Shown: in pieces, positions 1 through 8,266 of the stretch
Layout: each line of letters starts with the position of its first letter
Position numbering within the stretch: the stretch's first letter is position 1
Assembly (NCBI RefSeq): GCF_006443685.1
Contig: NZ_VFYP01000001.1
Location: forward strand, 496,001-560,000
DNA length: 64,000 bases
DNA from: Rhizobium glycinendophyticum
GTDB taxonomy: Bacteria > Pseudomonadota > Alphaproteobacteria > Rhizobiales > Rhizobiaceae
Direction of reading: 5' to 3'
The notes under the pieces: model-generated
Database searches by the model: none
Told to the model about the DNA's origin: nothing
The model's input: the letters and a program-made list of their open reading frames with translations, nothing else
Program-made: the position numbers and the translations under genes

Positions 1-565
1 TCAGGATGCCGATGCCGAAGCCGAGTGCCAGAATAGGGATCACGCTCAGATAGATCTTCGATTTCTTGAAGCGCATCTTGAAGGGCAGTCGATGCACCCA
101 GTTGTGCTGGCCGGGACGCTTCAACGGTGCCGTCTCGTTGCGCGCTGCGCGCCTGAGCGCCCGCAGGCTTTCTGCCAGCATCAGCCCGCCGATCGTGCCA
201 AGAAACACGACGTAAAGCAGCGAGATAATCAGGTCCAACTGGCCGAGGCGGCGCAGCCAGGAGAAGATCCCGACACCGACACTGGCGCCGGCAAGACCGC
301 CGATCAAAAGCACCGTGCCAAGCTTCATGTCGAGCGAGCCACGGCGGAAATGTGTGATGGCGCCGGACACCGACGAGGCGACGACCTGGTTTGCGCCGGT
401 CGCAACCGCAACGACGGGAGGGATATTGTAGAAGATCAGGAGCGGCGTGATCAGGAAGCCGCCGCCGACCCCGAACATGCCCGAGAGAAAGCCAACAGCC
501 GCACCCATGCCGAGGATGATGAAGATATTGACCGACAACTCGGCGATCGGCAGATAGATCGTCAC
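1..565 (-). CDS. TSUP (TauE/SafE) family membrane permease, 3' end outside window
   Basis: Reading the minus strand from a GTG at 565 gives a hydrophobic protein whose N-terminal part has the glycine-rich signature of the TSUP family (GFLSGMFGVGGGFLITPLL, about residues 20-38), followed by a NQVVASSVSGA segment and more membrane helices. Family members move sulfite, sulfoacetate or other small organic anions across the inner membrane; the substrate cannot be told from sequence. About 188 residues are visible and the C-terminus lies beyond base 1. The GTG start is preceded by GAGGTCCTGAC, a usable ribosome site; I see no better ATG nearby. The gene is convergent with nothing visible and lies downstream of podJ on the same strand, about 200 bp apart. 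Confidence 0.85.
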   Translation of the reverse strand, partial: MTIYLPIAELSVNIFIILGMGAAVGFLSGMFGVGGGFLITPLLIFYNIPPVVAVATGANQVVASSVSGAITHFRRGSLDMKLGTVLLIGGLAGASVGVGIFSWLRRLGQLDLIISLLYVVFLGTIGGLMLAESLRALRRAARNETAPLKRPGQHNWVHRLPFKMRFKKSKIYLSVIPILALGFGIGIL

Positions 566-770
566 GTCAGGACCTCAAATGCGATTATCCGCGCCTGAGG
601 CGCGGATCTCGTGCGGACCTGTTCGGCCCCTGTTTTTGGATCAGTTCAGATTGACCAAGTCCTTGATCGGACTTGATCCCTCGGCATTTCCTTCTTGCGC
701 CCGCATATCCCGCGAGTCAATTCAGCATCCCTGCATAGGCAGGGATTTTAGGCCTTTTGTGACAACGCGA

Positions 771-3700
771 TCACTTGTTGCGGGCAAGCAGTTCCTTGAC
801 CAGCTTGTCGCTGACCTGACCATTCGGCTCTTCGCCAATCGAACTCTGGAAAGCCTTGATCGCAGTCACCGTCTTGGCGCCCATGACACCATCCGGATTG
901 CCCGCATCGAATCCGTTCTTGTTGAGGATCGCCTGGATGTTTCGGATCGCCTTCTTCATGTCGATGCTGGCGGTCTTCAACCCCTTGCCGGCCCATTCGT
1001 CCGGCGTATTGGCGGAGTTGGCATCCGGGTCGAGCGGGGTTGCCTTCCACAAATCAACCTCGGAGCGGGCGCGCTCCAGCTGATCCGGTTTCATCGCATT
1101 GGCGACTTCGTCACGCTTCTGCGCAGCATCCTTGTCGCCACCCTTGGCTGCAATCGCGAACCACTTGTAGGACTGGACGAGATCGGGTGCAGCACCATTG
1201 CCGCGCGCATAGAGAATGGCGAGGTTGAACTGGCTGTCGGAGACGCCGCGTTCAGCGGCCTTCCCAAACCATTCCACCGCCTTAGCATAATCCTGTGCGC
1301 CATCCTTGCCGGAGGCGTAGATGACGGCGAGGTTGTGCATGGCGCTGGCATTACCGGAAGCCGCTGCCATCTCGTAATAGCGCTTGGCCTCCTTGATGTC
1401 TGGTGCGAGACCGGTGCCCTTCTCCAGGAAGTTTGCCAGACGGTATTGCGCAAGCGCAAAGCCCTTGTCGGCTGAGAGCTTGTACCATTTTGCCGCCTCG
1501 GCAAAATTGTTCGCCACGCCGCGGCCCTCAGTGTAGCGCGCACCAATTTCAAAGAGCGCCAGCGGATCGCCATCCTTGGCCGCGATCGACAGCGATGGAG
1601 GCGTGATCTCGGCCGGCACGACGATCTCGGCGGCCGGAGCCGGCGGGGTGGCTGCGGCAACGGTGGCCGGTGCAGCGGGCGCTTGCGCAGCAACAGGGTT
1701 CGCAGCGGCAACCGGGGCTACACTGTTGTCGAGGGTCTGGGCCGGACCGGCTTCAACCGGTGCCATCAGCGCGTTTACCGGTGCTACTGCCGGAGCGGCA
1801 GCCGAAGCCGTGACGGGCTCGGCCGGCGGGGGTGTAAGCGTCGGTCCGGCATCGCCGGGTGCCTGTGCCGCGATTGGTGGCCCGGCACTGTCTGCGACGG
1901 CGGTCGCGCCGTCAGCCGTCGGCTGGTCATCATCCGCTGCGGCGGGCACAACCTGGCTTACACTGTCGGGGTTGGTCGACGCGGGTGGTGTCGCGAGCGT
2001 ATTTTCTTCGGGTGCTGTTTCTTCAACGACGGCTGGTGCTTCGCTCTTGGTCAGCGTGTTGATCAGCGGCATGGCCATGGCGGCAAGCAGGATCGCGCCG
2101 ACGGCCATCAGGATCGGCCGGCGATAGCGGGCAAACAGCGACGACTGTCCAGGTTCGGCGGCAATCTTCACCTTTGCATTGGCCTTGCCGGCAGATTTGC
2201 CGGCGATCGCCTTGGCTGCGGGGCTCGCCTTTTGCGTCTTGTTCATTTCCATAGCAGCGGCCTGTGCAGCGCGACGGGCAGCGGCGATATAGTCGGTGCG
2301 GTCACCGGTTTCGGTTTCCGAAGCGGCGGACTTGGAGGCTTGCTGGCTGGCGCGCACGCGCTCGAGGATCTTGCGCACGTCGGGAGCGCCCGAACCGGGT
2401 TCCAGCAGTTCATTGGCTTCGTCCGGCGGCAGGACGTCGACCGGGTCGATGGACGGGGCTGGCTCAATGACCTCGCGGCCTTCCATCTTCGCGGCCAGAG
2501 CTGCCTTCGGAACCTTCTTGCTCGGCATCAGCTTCTTGCCGAGCCCGGCGAGCAGGCTGGGCTTGGATGCCTTCTTTTCGCGGGCGGCATCGATGACGGG
2601 CATGGCCGTCATTGTCTGGGCGAAATCGTCTGCGGCCGCCAGAAGTTCTTCATCCACCGGGTGGCTAGGGGCAGGAGCTGGCATTTCAGGCGGCTTCACG
2701 CTCGCCGAGGCTGGCATCGGCTCGACGGGACGTGACGGCTGTACCGCGGCGATCGGAGCCTGAGCGAACATCGGTGCCGAATCCTGCCGCTGGGAGGATT
2801 CGTGCAATTCGTCCAGCCGGCCGGCGATCTGTACCAGCGTATCGTGAAGGGCTTCGAAGGTGCGGTGGGTCCGCTCTTCGGAATGACGCGAATAGTCCTC
2901 AAGCTGCTTCAGGTGCTCGGAAAGAGCCGTCAGCGCCGAAAGATCGGCAGGCTGCGCCGCGCCGCTCAGGAGATTGCGCTGGGTGAAGTTTGCCATCACC
3001 GTTTCAGCCGCCTGGCGAGCTGCCTCGATGATATATTCGTCGCTGGTCGCAACATAGTCTTCCAGCGCCGAAATGCGGCCCGCCACTTCCGGATCGGCGG
3101 AGGGCTGGCTGATCAGGGCGGAGAGATGGGCGATCTGCTCTTCGAGACCGCGAAGGCTGGCGCTTTCGGAGCCTGGAACGCTCGAACTGGTTTCCTCCAG
3201 TCGGTCGACGACGGCATTCAACCGATCTTCAAGGTTCCGAAGCGCGGTGTCGTCGATCACGGCGGCCGCATGCGGCGCATCCAGATCTTCAATGCGACGC
3301 GCAAGAATCTCCAGGCGGTCGGCCAGGCGATCGTTGACGGCGCCGCTGTCGAGCGCATCGATCTTTCGCGAGATATCGGCGAGATAGCCGGTCAATTCCG
3401 GTGCCGGGACAGACGCCTGGCCCCGCTCCAGCATATAGGACAGCTGGTCCAGTCGTTCTTCAAGGCGTACCGCACCCTGTTCGGCGGAGAGCTGCTCGAT
3501 GCGGACGGTCAGCAATTCCAGCCGTTCGGCCAGTTCCTGCGAGACATCTGTTTCGGGTGTGCGGCGCTCGGAAAGCGTCTCGATCTGCCGAGCGAGCCCG
3601 ACCAGGCGATCTTCCAGCCGGTGGAACGTGGCCGGATCATTTGCCGGTCCGCTGGCGCGGCTATTGGCGGCAATGGCACGGGTGATTTCGTCGAGGCGCA

Positions 3701-4646
3701 GGTCGAGCCCGGCGAATTGCTCCATTACCATGCGCTCGTTCGGGTCGATATGCGCGCCGATGTGCTCAAGCGCGCTGGCGACGGTCATCAGCTTGTCTTC
3801 GAGCGCCCGAATGGTGCGGCTGTCGCCCATGCTTCCGAGCTGGGCCTTGATGTCGTCAAGGCGATCGGCAAGCCGAATGATCTCATCGCGCATGGCGCTG
3901 GTGTCCAGCTCATCGAGGCGCACCTCGACATCGCTCCAGCGTTGTTCCATGCGCTGCACGGTCTCTTCGCGGGCAAGCCCGTCCATGAGGGAGCGCAGAG
4001 CGTTAAAGTCCTGCCGCAAGCCATCCGTCCCGGGAGTATGGGCGGAATCGAGATGTTGGATGCTGTCGGCTAGGCGTGCGAGATCGGCGCGCAAATCGTC
4101 CTGCGGACGCTGCTGTTCGGCAATGGCGCGAATCGCGCGCATCTCGCTGCGCAGCCCGGCGATCTCGCGGGAGATTGTTTCTGTCACGTCCTGACGCAAG
4201 TCCTGGCGCAGGCCGTTGAGCGGCTCGCCCATGTCACGGGTTTTAGGAGCGGTAGCGGCTGGAAGGGATACGCTTGCTCGCGCTTCGCTGCGGGTGCTGA
4301 AGCCGGGGCGAGGCTCGGCCAGCGGCGGGGTCCCGACGGGTACGCGCGTGGGCTGCTCATCACCACGGCTGTAGAGGCTGCCACGGTCGACGCCGCGGCT
4401 GCGGCTTTCTTCAAGGGCCTTCTGGCGCTCGCGAATCTCGGCGAGCGGGTCCGAACGTCGCGGCGATTCCTCGGGCCGGCTGCGCGGCAGCGGGCGGGCG
4501 GGTGCCTCGGCTGCGGCGGTCGCTCTTGCGCCCGATTGATTCATCAGGCCCTCGATCCTTGCTTCCAGCCCTTCGATGGTGCGGCTCAGCGCATCCAGCG
4601 AGGACGGGCTGCCGGGGCGCGGAGAGGGGGATCGAGATCCGTTCAT
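771..4646 (-). CDS. podJ: PodJ-like polar organising protein (coiled coil, one TM, Sel1 repeats, PG-binding domain)
   Basis: A 1291-residue protein with the layout of PodJ, a cell-pole organiser that in Caulobacter and Agrobacterium recruits polar growth, division and signalling proteins. Residues 1 to about 600 are charged and coiled-coil rich; a proline/alanine/lysine-rich linker follows; one membrane segment lies near residues 842-864 (RRPILMAVGAILLAAMAM). Beyond an Ala/Pro-rich periplasmic stretch, three to four Sel1/TPR-like repeats (about residues 1024-1165, e.g. GARYTEGRGVANNFAEAAKWY) lead to a C-terminal peptidoglycan-binding domain ending at LVKELLARNK. So the coiled coil should face the cytoplasm and the repeats the periplasm. 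It is transcribed away from the fatty-acid operon, with a 399-bp shared upstream region. Length and domain order fit the long PodJ of Rhizobiaceae; the gene symbol rests on architecture. Confidence 0.85.
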   Translation of the reverse strand: MNGSRSPSPRPGSPSSLDALSRTIEGLEARIEGLMNQSGARATAAAEAPARPLPRSRPEESPRRSDPLAEIRERQKALEESRSRGVDRGSLYSRGDEQPTRVPVGTPPLAEPRPGFSTRSEARASVSLPAATAPKTRDMGEPLNGLRQDLRQDVTETISREIAGLRSEMRAIRAIAEQQRPQDDLRADLARLADSIQHLDSAHTPGTDGLRQDFNALRSLMDGLAREETVQRMEQRWSDVEVRLDELDTSAMRDEIIRLADRLDDIKAQLGSMGDSRTIRALEDKLMTVASALEHIGAHIDPNERMVMEQFAGLDLRLDEITRAIAANSRASGPANDPATFHRLEDRLVGLARQIETLSERRTPETDVSQELAERLELLTVRIEQLSAEQGAVRLEERLDQLSYMLERGQASVPAPELTGYLADISRKIDALDSGAVNDRLADRLEILARRIEDLDAPHAAAVIDDTALRNLEDRLNAVVDRLEETSSSVPGSESASLRGLEEQIAHLSALISQPSADPEVAGRISALEDYVATSDEYIIEAARQAAETVMANFTQRNLLSGAAQPADLSALTALSEHLKQLEDYSRHSEERTHRTFEALHDTLVQIAGRLDELHESSQRQDSAPMFAQAPIAAVQPSRPVEPMPASASVKPPEMPAPAPSHPVDEELLAAADDFAQTMTAMPVIDAAREKKASKPSLLAGLGKKLMPSKKVPKAALAAKMEGREVIEPAPSIDPVDVLPPDEANELLEPGSGAPDVRKILERVRASQQASKSAASETETGDRTDYIAAARRAAQAAAMEMNKTQKASPAAKAIAGKSAGKANAKVKIAAEPGQSSLFARYRRPILMAVGAILLAAMAMPLINTLTKSEAPAVVEETAPEENTLATPPASTNPDSVSQVVPAAADDDQPTADGATAVADSAGPPIAAQAPGDAGPTLTPPPAEPVTASAAAPAVAPVNALMAPVEAGPAQTLDNSVAPVAAANPVAAQAPAAPATVAAATPPAPAAEIVVPAEITPPSLSIAAKDGDPLALFEIGARYTEGRGVANNFAEAAKWYKLSADKGFALAQYRLANFLEKGTGLAPDIKEAKRYYEMAAASGNASAMHNLAVIYASGKDGAQDYAKAVEWFGKAAERGVSDSQFNLAILYARGNGAAPDLVQSYKWFAIAAKGGDKDAAQKRDEVANAMKPDQLERARSEVDLWKATPLDPDANSANTPDEWAGKGLKTASIDMKKAIRNIQAILNKNGFDAGNPDGVMGAKTVTAIKAFQSSIGEEPNGQVSDKLVKELLARNK

Positions 4647-5045
4647 GGTTCTGCTCGCTTCATGATGCGGGGAGGGACGTGCTCACCCCGATGCGTCCGA
4701 GGCCGCCGATCCGGCTGTCCAATCCCCTCGTCCTGGCCCAGGTGCTGGGTGAGGTGACGGGAATCGGCTTGGGATCATCGGCTTTCAAACGCAACCTTTC
4801 ATGAAACATGGTAAACAAGCCGTTAAGTCCGGTTAAGAAATGCGCAAACCCAGGTAAGTTCAGCTATGCCTGAAATGCTCCGCACAAGTCGGATCGGACA
4901 GACTGCGCGGGGAGGCGTGGCGGTCCGAACTCACGCGAAAAACGGGCTCCATGTAAATTTTGACGTTTACGCGCACGTCAATTATTTGTATAAGCCAGAT
5001 CAGTCCGATCCCGTCGGAACCGAAGTCTTTGGAGGAAGATGACCG
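4647..5045. other. Divergent intergenic region between podJ and the beta-oxidation operon
   Basis: This 399-bp gap holds the promoters of two divergent transcription units. The half next to podJ is GC-rich with no obvious gene. The half next to the acyl-CoA dehydrogenase contains the palindrome annotated separately at 4960-4981 and a GGAGGA ribosome site just before the start at 5046. I see no RNA gene. Confidence 0.6.
4960..4981. promoter_or_regulatory. Palindromic operator-like site upstream of the beta-oxidation operon
   Basis: Perfect 7-bp inverted arms TTGACGT (4960-4966) and ACGTCAA (4975-4981) flank an 8-bp centre, 64 bp before the acyl-CoA dehydrogenase start. The ACGT-containing arms within an A/T-rich setting resemble operators of fatty-acid or branched-chain acyl-CoA regulators in proteobacteria (for example MerR-type LiuR sites), but the regulator is not in this window and the assignment is inference. 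Confidence 0.5.
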
Positions 5046-6839
5046 ATGCCTGTCTACAAGGCCCCCGTAAACGACACGCTTTTCATTCTCAACGACGTCC
5101 TTGGTCTCGAGCGGTACAACAACCTGCCCGGCTTCGAGGACGCGACACCTGACATGATCGAGGCGATCGTTGGAGAGGCCGCCAAGCTCGCAGAAGAGCA
5201 GCTTTTCCCGCTCAATCTCTCCGGCGATCAGGAAGGCTGCGTTCGTTCGGATGATGGATCGGTCAGAACACCTAAGGGCTTCAAACAGGCCTATGACGCC
5301 TACTGTCAGGGGGGGTGGCTGGGCCTCTCGATCCCGGCCGAATACGGCGGCCAGGGTCTGCCTTACGTGCTGCATTCCGCCGTCGGCGAATACATGTCGT
5401 CGGCCAACATGGCGTTGATGATGTATCCGGGCCTGACCCAGGGCGCGATCGCCGCGATCCTCGTTCATGGTTCCGACGAGCAGAAGCAGAAATATCTGCC
5501 CAAGATGGTCGAGGGTGTCTGGACCGGCACCATGAATCTCACCGAACCGCATTGCGGCACCGACCTCGGCCTCTTGCGCACCAAGGCGGTTCCGAATGGC
5601 GACGGCACTTACAAGATCTCGGGCCAGAAGATCTTCATCTCGGCCGGCGAACACGACATGTCGGACAACATCATCCACCTGGTGCTTGCCCGCATCGAAG
5701 GTGCGCCTGAAGGCACCAAGGGTATATCGCTCTTCATCGTGCCGAAGTTTATGGTCGGCGACGACGGCTCCGTCGGCGCACGCAATGGCGTCACCTGCGG
5801 TGCTATCGAGCACAAGATGGGCATCCACGGCAACGCCACCTGTGTGATGAACTATGACGAGGCGACGGGTTATCTGATCGGCGCCGAGAACAAGGGCTTG
5901 GCTGCCATGTTCGTCATGATGAACGAGGCCCGGCTTGGAGTCGGTCTGCAGGGCCTGTCGATCTCCGAAATCGCCTATCAGAACGCTGCCAACTATGCCC
6001 GCGAACGCATCCAGGGTCGCTCTCTCTCCGGTGCCAAGGCGCCGGAAAAGAAGGCCGACCCGATCATCGTGCATCCGGACATCCGCCGCGCTCTGCTGAC
6101 CATCAAGTCCTTCAACGAAGCCGGCCGTGCTTTCACGCTCTGGACCGCCTTGAAGTCCGACATCGCGCATCGCTCGGGCGATGCCGCTGAAAAGCAGCTT
6201 GCCGACGACGTTCTCGGCCTGATGACCCCCATCCTCAAGGGTGTCCTGACCGACAAGGGCTTCGACCATGCGGTTATGGCCCAGCAGGTTTATGGCGGCC
6301 ACGGTTACATCGAAGAATGGGGCATGAGCCAGTATGTCCGCGATGCCCGCATCGCGATGATCTACGAAGGCGCTAACGGCATCCAGGCGCTCGACCTCGT
6401 CGGCCGCAAGCTCGGACTGAACGGCGGTCGGGCGGTCATGGCGCTGTTCAAGGAAATCGGCGATTTCTGCGAGGAGCATCGCAACGACGAGAAGATGGCC
6501 TTCTTCACCAAGGGCCTGAAGAAGGGCTTGAACGACCTGCAGGCTTCCACCATGTGGTTCATGCAGAATGCGATGGCCAAGCCCGACAATGCCGGCGCCG
6601 GCTCGACCGACTACATGCACCTCTTCGGTCTTGTTGTCCTCGGCTACATGTGGGCGAAGATGGCGAAGGCCGCCAACGACAACCTCGCCTCCGGTTCGGG
6701 TGATGCCGATTACTACAAGAACAAGCTGTTGACCGGCCGCTTCTACATGGAGAAGGTCATGCCGGAGACGGCGCTGCGCAAGGCCCGCATCGAGACCGGC
6801 GCCGACAGCTTGATGGAAATGGCCGCGGAAGCGTTTTGA
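5046..6839 (+). CDS. Acyl-CoA dehydrogenase (long form with extra C-terminal domain)
   Basis: A 597-residue FAD-dependent acyl-CoA dehydrogenase, catalysing the first, double-bond-forming step of beta-oxidation. Visible family motifs include the flavin/substrate region [20 protein letters not shown] (about residues 160-180), [20 protein letters not shown] and the [19 protein letters not shown] segment that carries the active-site glutamate. It is longer than the usual 380-residue enzyme because of a C-terminal extension (ending [11 protein letters not shown]) typical of the subgroup carrying the acyl-CoA dehydrogenase C-terminal-like domain. The ATG at 5046 follows GGAGGAAGATGACCG, a strong ribosome site. 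It heads an operon with a thiolase and a FadB/FadJ-like enzyme; the 198-bp gap to the thiolase is filled with hairpin repeats. Chain-length preference is unknown. The long minus-strand frame opposite it is a shadow. Confidence 0.93.
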   Translation: MPVYKAPVNDTLFILNDVLGLERYNNLPGFEDATPDMIEAIVGEAAKLAEEQLFPLNLSGDQEGCVRSDDGSVRTPKGFKQAYDAYCQGGWLGLSIPAEYGGQGLPYVLHSAVGEYMSSANMALMMYPGLTQGAIAAILVHGSDEQKQKYLPKMVEGVWTGTMNLTEPHCGTDLGLLRTKAVPNGDGTYKISGQKIFISAGEHDMSDNIIHLVLARIEGAPEGTKGISLFIVPKFMVGDDGSVGARNGVTCGAIEHKMGIHGNATCVMNYDEATGYLIGAENKGLAAMFVMMNEARLGVGLQGLSISEIAYQNAANYARERIQGRSLSGAKAPEKKADPIIVHPDIRRALLTIKSFNEAGRAFTLWTALKSDIAHRSGDAAEKQLADDVLGLMTPILKGVLTDKGFDHAVMAQQVYGGHGYIEEWGMSQYVRDARIAMIYEGANGIQALDLVGRKLGLNGGRAVMALFKEIGDFCEEHRNDEKMAFFTKGLKKGLNDLQASTMWFMQNAMAKPDNAGAGSTDYMHLFGLVVLGYMWAKMAKAANDNLASGSGDADYYKNKLLTGRFYMEKVMPETALRKARIETGADSLMEMAAEAF

Positions 6840-6853
6840 TTGCGCGACCTGCT

Positions 6854-6945
6854 CCCTCCCCCTTGTGGGGAGGGATGGGGAGGGGCCTTGTAAGGATAAC
6901 CCCCTCCCCGTCGCTGCGCTCCGACCCTCCCCATAAGGGGAGGGT
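6854..6945. repeat. GC-rich intergenic palindromic repeat (three hairpins)
   Basis: Three successive near-perfect hairpins: CCCTCCCC/GGGGAGGG (6854-6874), GGGGAGGGG/CCCCTCCCC (6877-6909) and ACCCTCCCC/GGGGAGGGT (6924-6945). The run of related arms and lack of a T tract argue against a simple terminator. It resembles the short mosaic palindromic elements scattered between genes in Rhizobiaceae genomes. Inside an operon it could stabilise mRNA ends or attenuate transcription. Confidence 0.75.
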
Positions 6946-7037
6946 TGACCCGAGGATGCGGCCCCGCCTTGCCCAGAGAACGGCAGGCAGAGGACAGTAA
7001 AATTCCGGCGCCCCTACGCGCCCAAGGGAGAGAGACG

Positions 7038-8246
7038 ATGACTGAAGTCTTCATTTACGACCACGTGCGCACGCCCCGCGGGCGCGGCAAGAAGGACGGA
7101 TCGTTGCACGAAGTGCCGACGCCGCGCCTGGCCGCCAAGACGCTGGAAGCGCTTCGCGACCGCAATGGCCTCGACACGTCGACCGTCGACGACATCATCT
7201 TCGGTTGCGTGGACCCGGTCATGGAAGCCGGCGCCGTGATCCCGAAGGCGGCTGCCTTCGAGGCCGGCTATGATTTCTCTGCCCCTGGTATCCAGATCTC
7301 GCGCTTCTGCGCCTCCGGCCTAGACGCAATCAACCTTGCTGCAGGCAAGGTTCTCGCCGGCTCCGACGACATCGTCATCGCAGGCGGTGTAGAAAGCATG
7401 TCCCGCGTCGGAATGGGCATGTCCGGCGGCGCCTGGTACATGGACCCCTCGGTCAATTTCCCGGGCTATTTCATGCCACAGGGCGTCTCCGCCGACCTAA
7501 TCGCCACCAAATATGGCTTCACCCGTGATGACGTCGATGCCTATGCCGTCGAGAGCCAGAAGCGCGCCGCCGCCTCCTGGGCGGCCGGCAACTTCGACAA
7601 GTCGGTGATCCCGGTGAAAGACGGCAACGGCCTCGTCATCCTGGATCGCGACGAACACATGCGTCCCGGTACCGACATGCAGTCGCTGGCGAGCCTCAAC
7701 CCCTCCTTCCAGATGCCGGGCGAAATGGGCGGCTTCGAAGCCGTCGCCATCCAGGCACACCCGGAAATCGAGCGCATCAACTACATCCACCATGCCGGCA
7801 ATTCCTCCGGCATCGTCGATGGCGCTGCTGCCGTTCTCGTCGGCTCCAAGGCGGGTGGTGAGGCCATGGGCCTGAAGCCCCGCGCCCGCATTCGCGCCTT
7901 CACCAATATCGGCTCCGATCCGGCCCTGATGCTGACCGGCCCGGTCGATGTGACGGAAAAGCTCCTGAAGCGCACCGGCATGAAGATTTCCGACTTCGAC
8001 CTGTTCGAACTGAACGAAGCCTTCGCCGCCGTCGTCCTGCGCTTCATGCAGCATTTCCAAGTCGACCATTCCAAGATGAACGTCGCCGGCGGCGCAATCG
8101 CCATGGGCCATCCGCTTGGTGCCACCGGCGCGATGATCCTCGGCACGGTGCTCGACGAACTGGAACGTCGCGATCTGAATACGGCCCTCGTCACCCTGTG
8201 CATCGGCGCCGGCATGGGCACGGCCACCGTCATCGAACGCGTCTGA
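7038..8246 (+). CDS. fadA: Acetyl-CoA C-acyltransferase (thiolase)
   Basis: A 402-residue thiolase that cleaves 3-ketoacyl-CoA to acetyl-CoA plus a shortened acyl-CoA, the last step of beta-oxidation. The nucleophilic cysteine is Cys91 in ISRFCASGLDAINLAAGKV; the second half has GGAIAMGHPLGATGA with the active-site histidine and LCIGAGMGTATVIE with the second cysteine. The start is the ATG at 7038, because it follows GGGAGAGAGACG and gives the usual N-terminus (MTEVFIYDHVRTPRGRGKKD); an upstream in-frame ATG at 6945 falls inside the hairpin repeat and would add 31 unlikely residues. It is followed after 20 bp by the multifunctional hydratase/dehydrogenase, with which it probably forms a trifunctional-type complex. 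The symbol reflects the role, not proven orthology. Confidence 0.92.
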   Translation: MTEVFIYDHVRTPRGRGKKDGSLHEVPTPRLAAKTLEALRDRNGLDTSTVDDIIFGCVDPVMEAGAVIPKAAAFEAGYDFSAPGIQISRFCASGLDAINLAAGKVLAGSDDIVIAGGVESMSRVGMGMSGGAWYMDPSVNFPGYFMPQGVSADLIATKYGFTRDDVDAYAVESQKRAAASWAAGNFDKSVIPVKDGNGLVILDRDEHMRPGTDMQSLASLNPSFQMPGEMGGFEAVAIQAHPEIERINYIHHAGNSSGIVDGAAAVLVGSKAGGEAMGLKPRARIRAFTNIGSDPALMLTGPVDVTEKLLKRTGMKISDFDLFELNEAFAAVVLRFMQHFQVDHSKMNVAGGAIAMGHPLGATGAMILGTVLDELERRDLNTALVTLCIGAGMGTATVIERV

Positions 8247-8266
8247 TTTCCCGGGAGGAGTAAGAT

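Noticed and set aside
92..598. 168-codon plus-strand open frame
   Set aside because: Antisense of the TSUP permease, whose glycine-rich signature is clear on the minus strand.
4860..6620. 586-codon minus-strand open frame
   Set aside because: Antisense of the acyl-CoA dehydrogenase; high GC keeps the opposite frame open.
6854..6945. Simple terminator after the acyl-CoA dehydrogenase gene
   Set aside because: Three related hairpins without a T tract inside a functional operon fit a mosaic repeat better.
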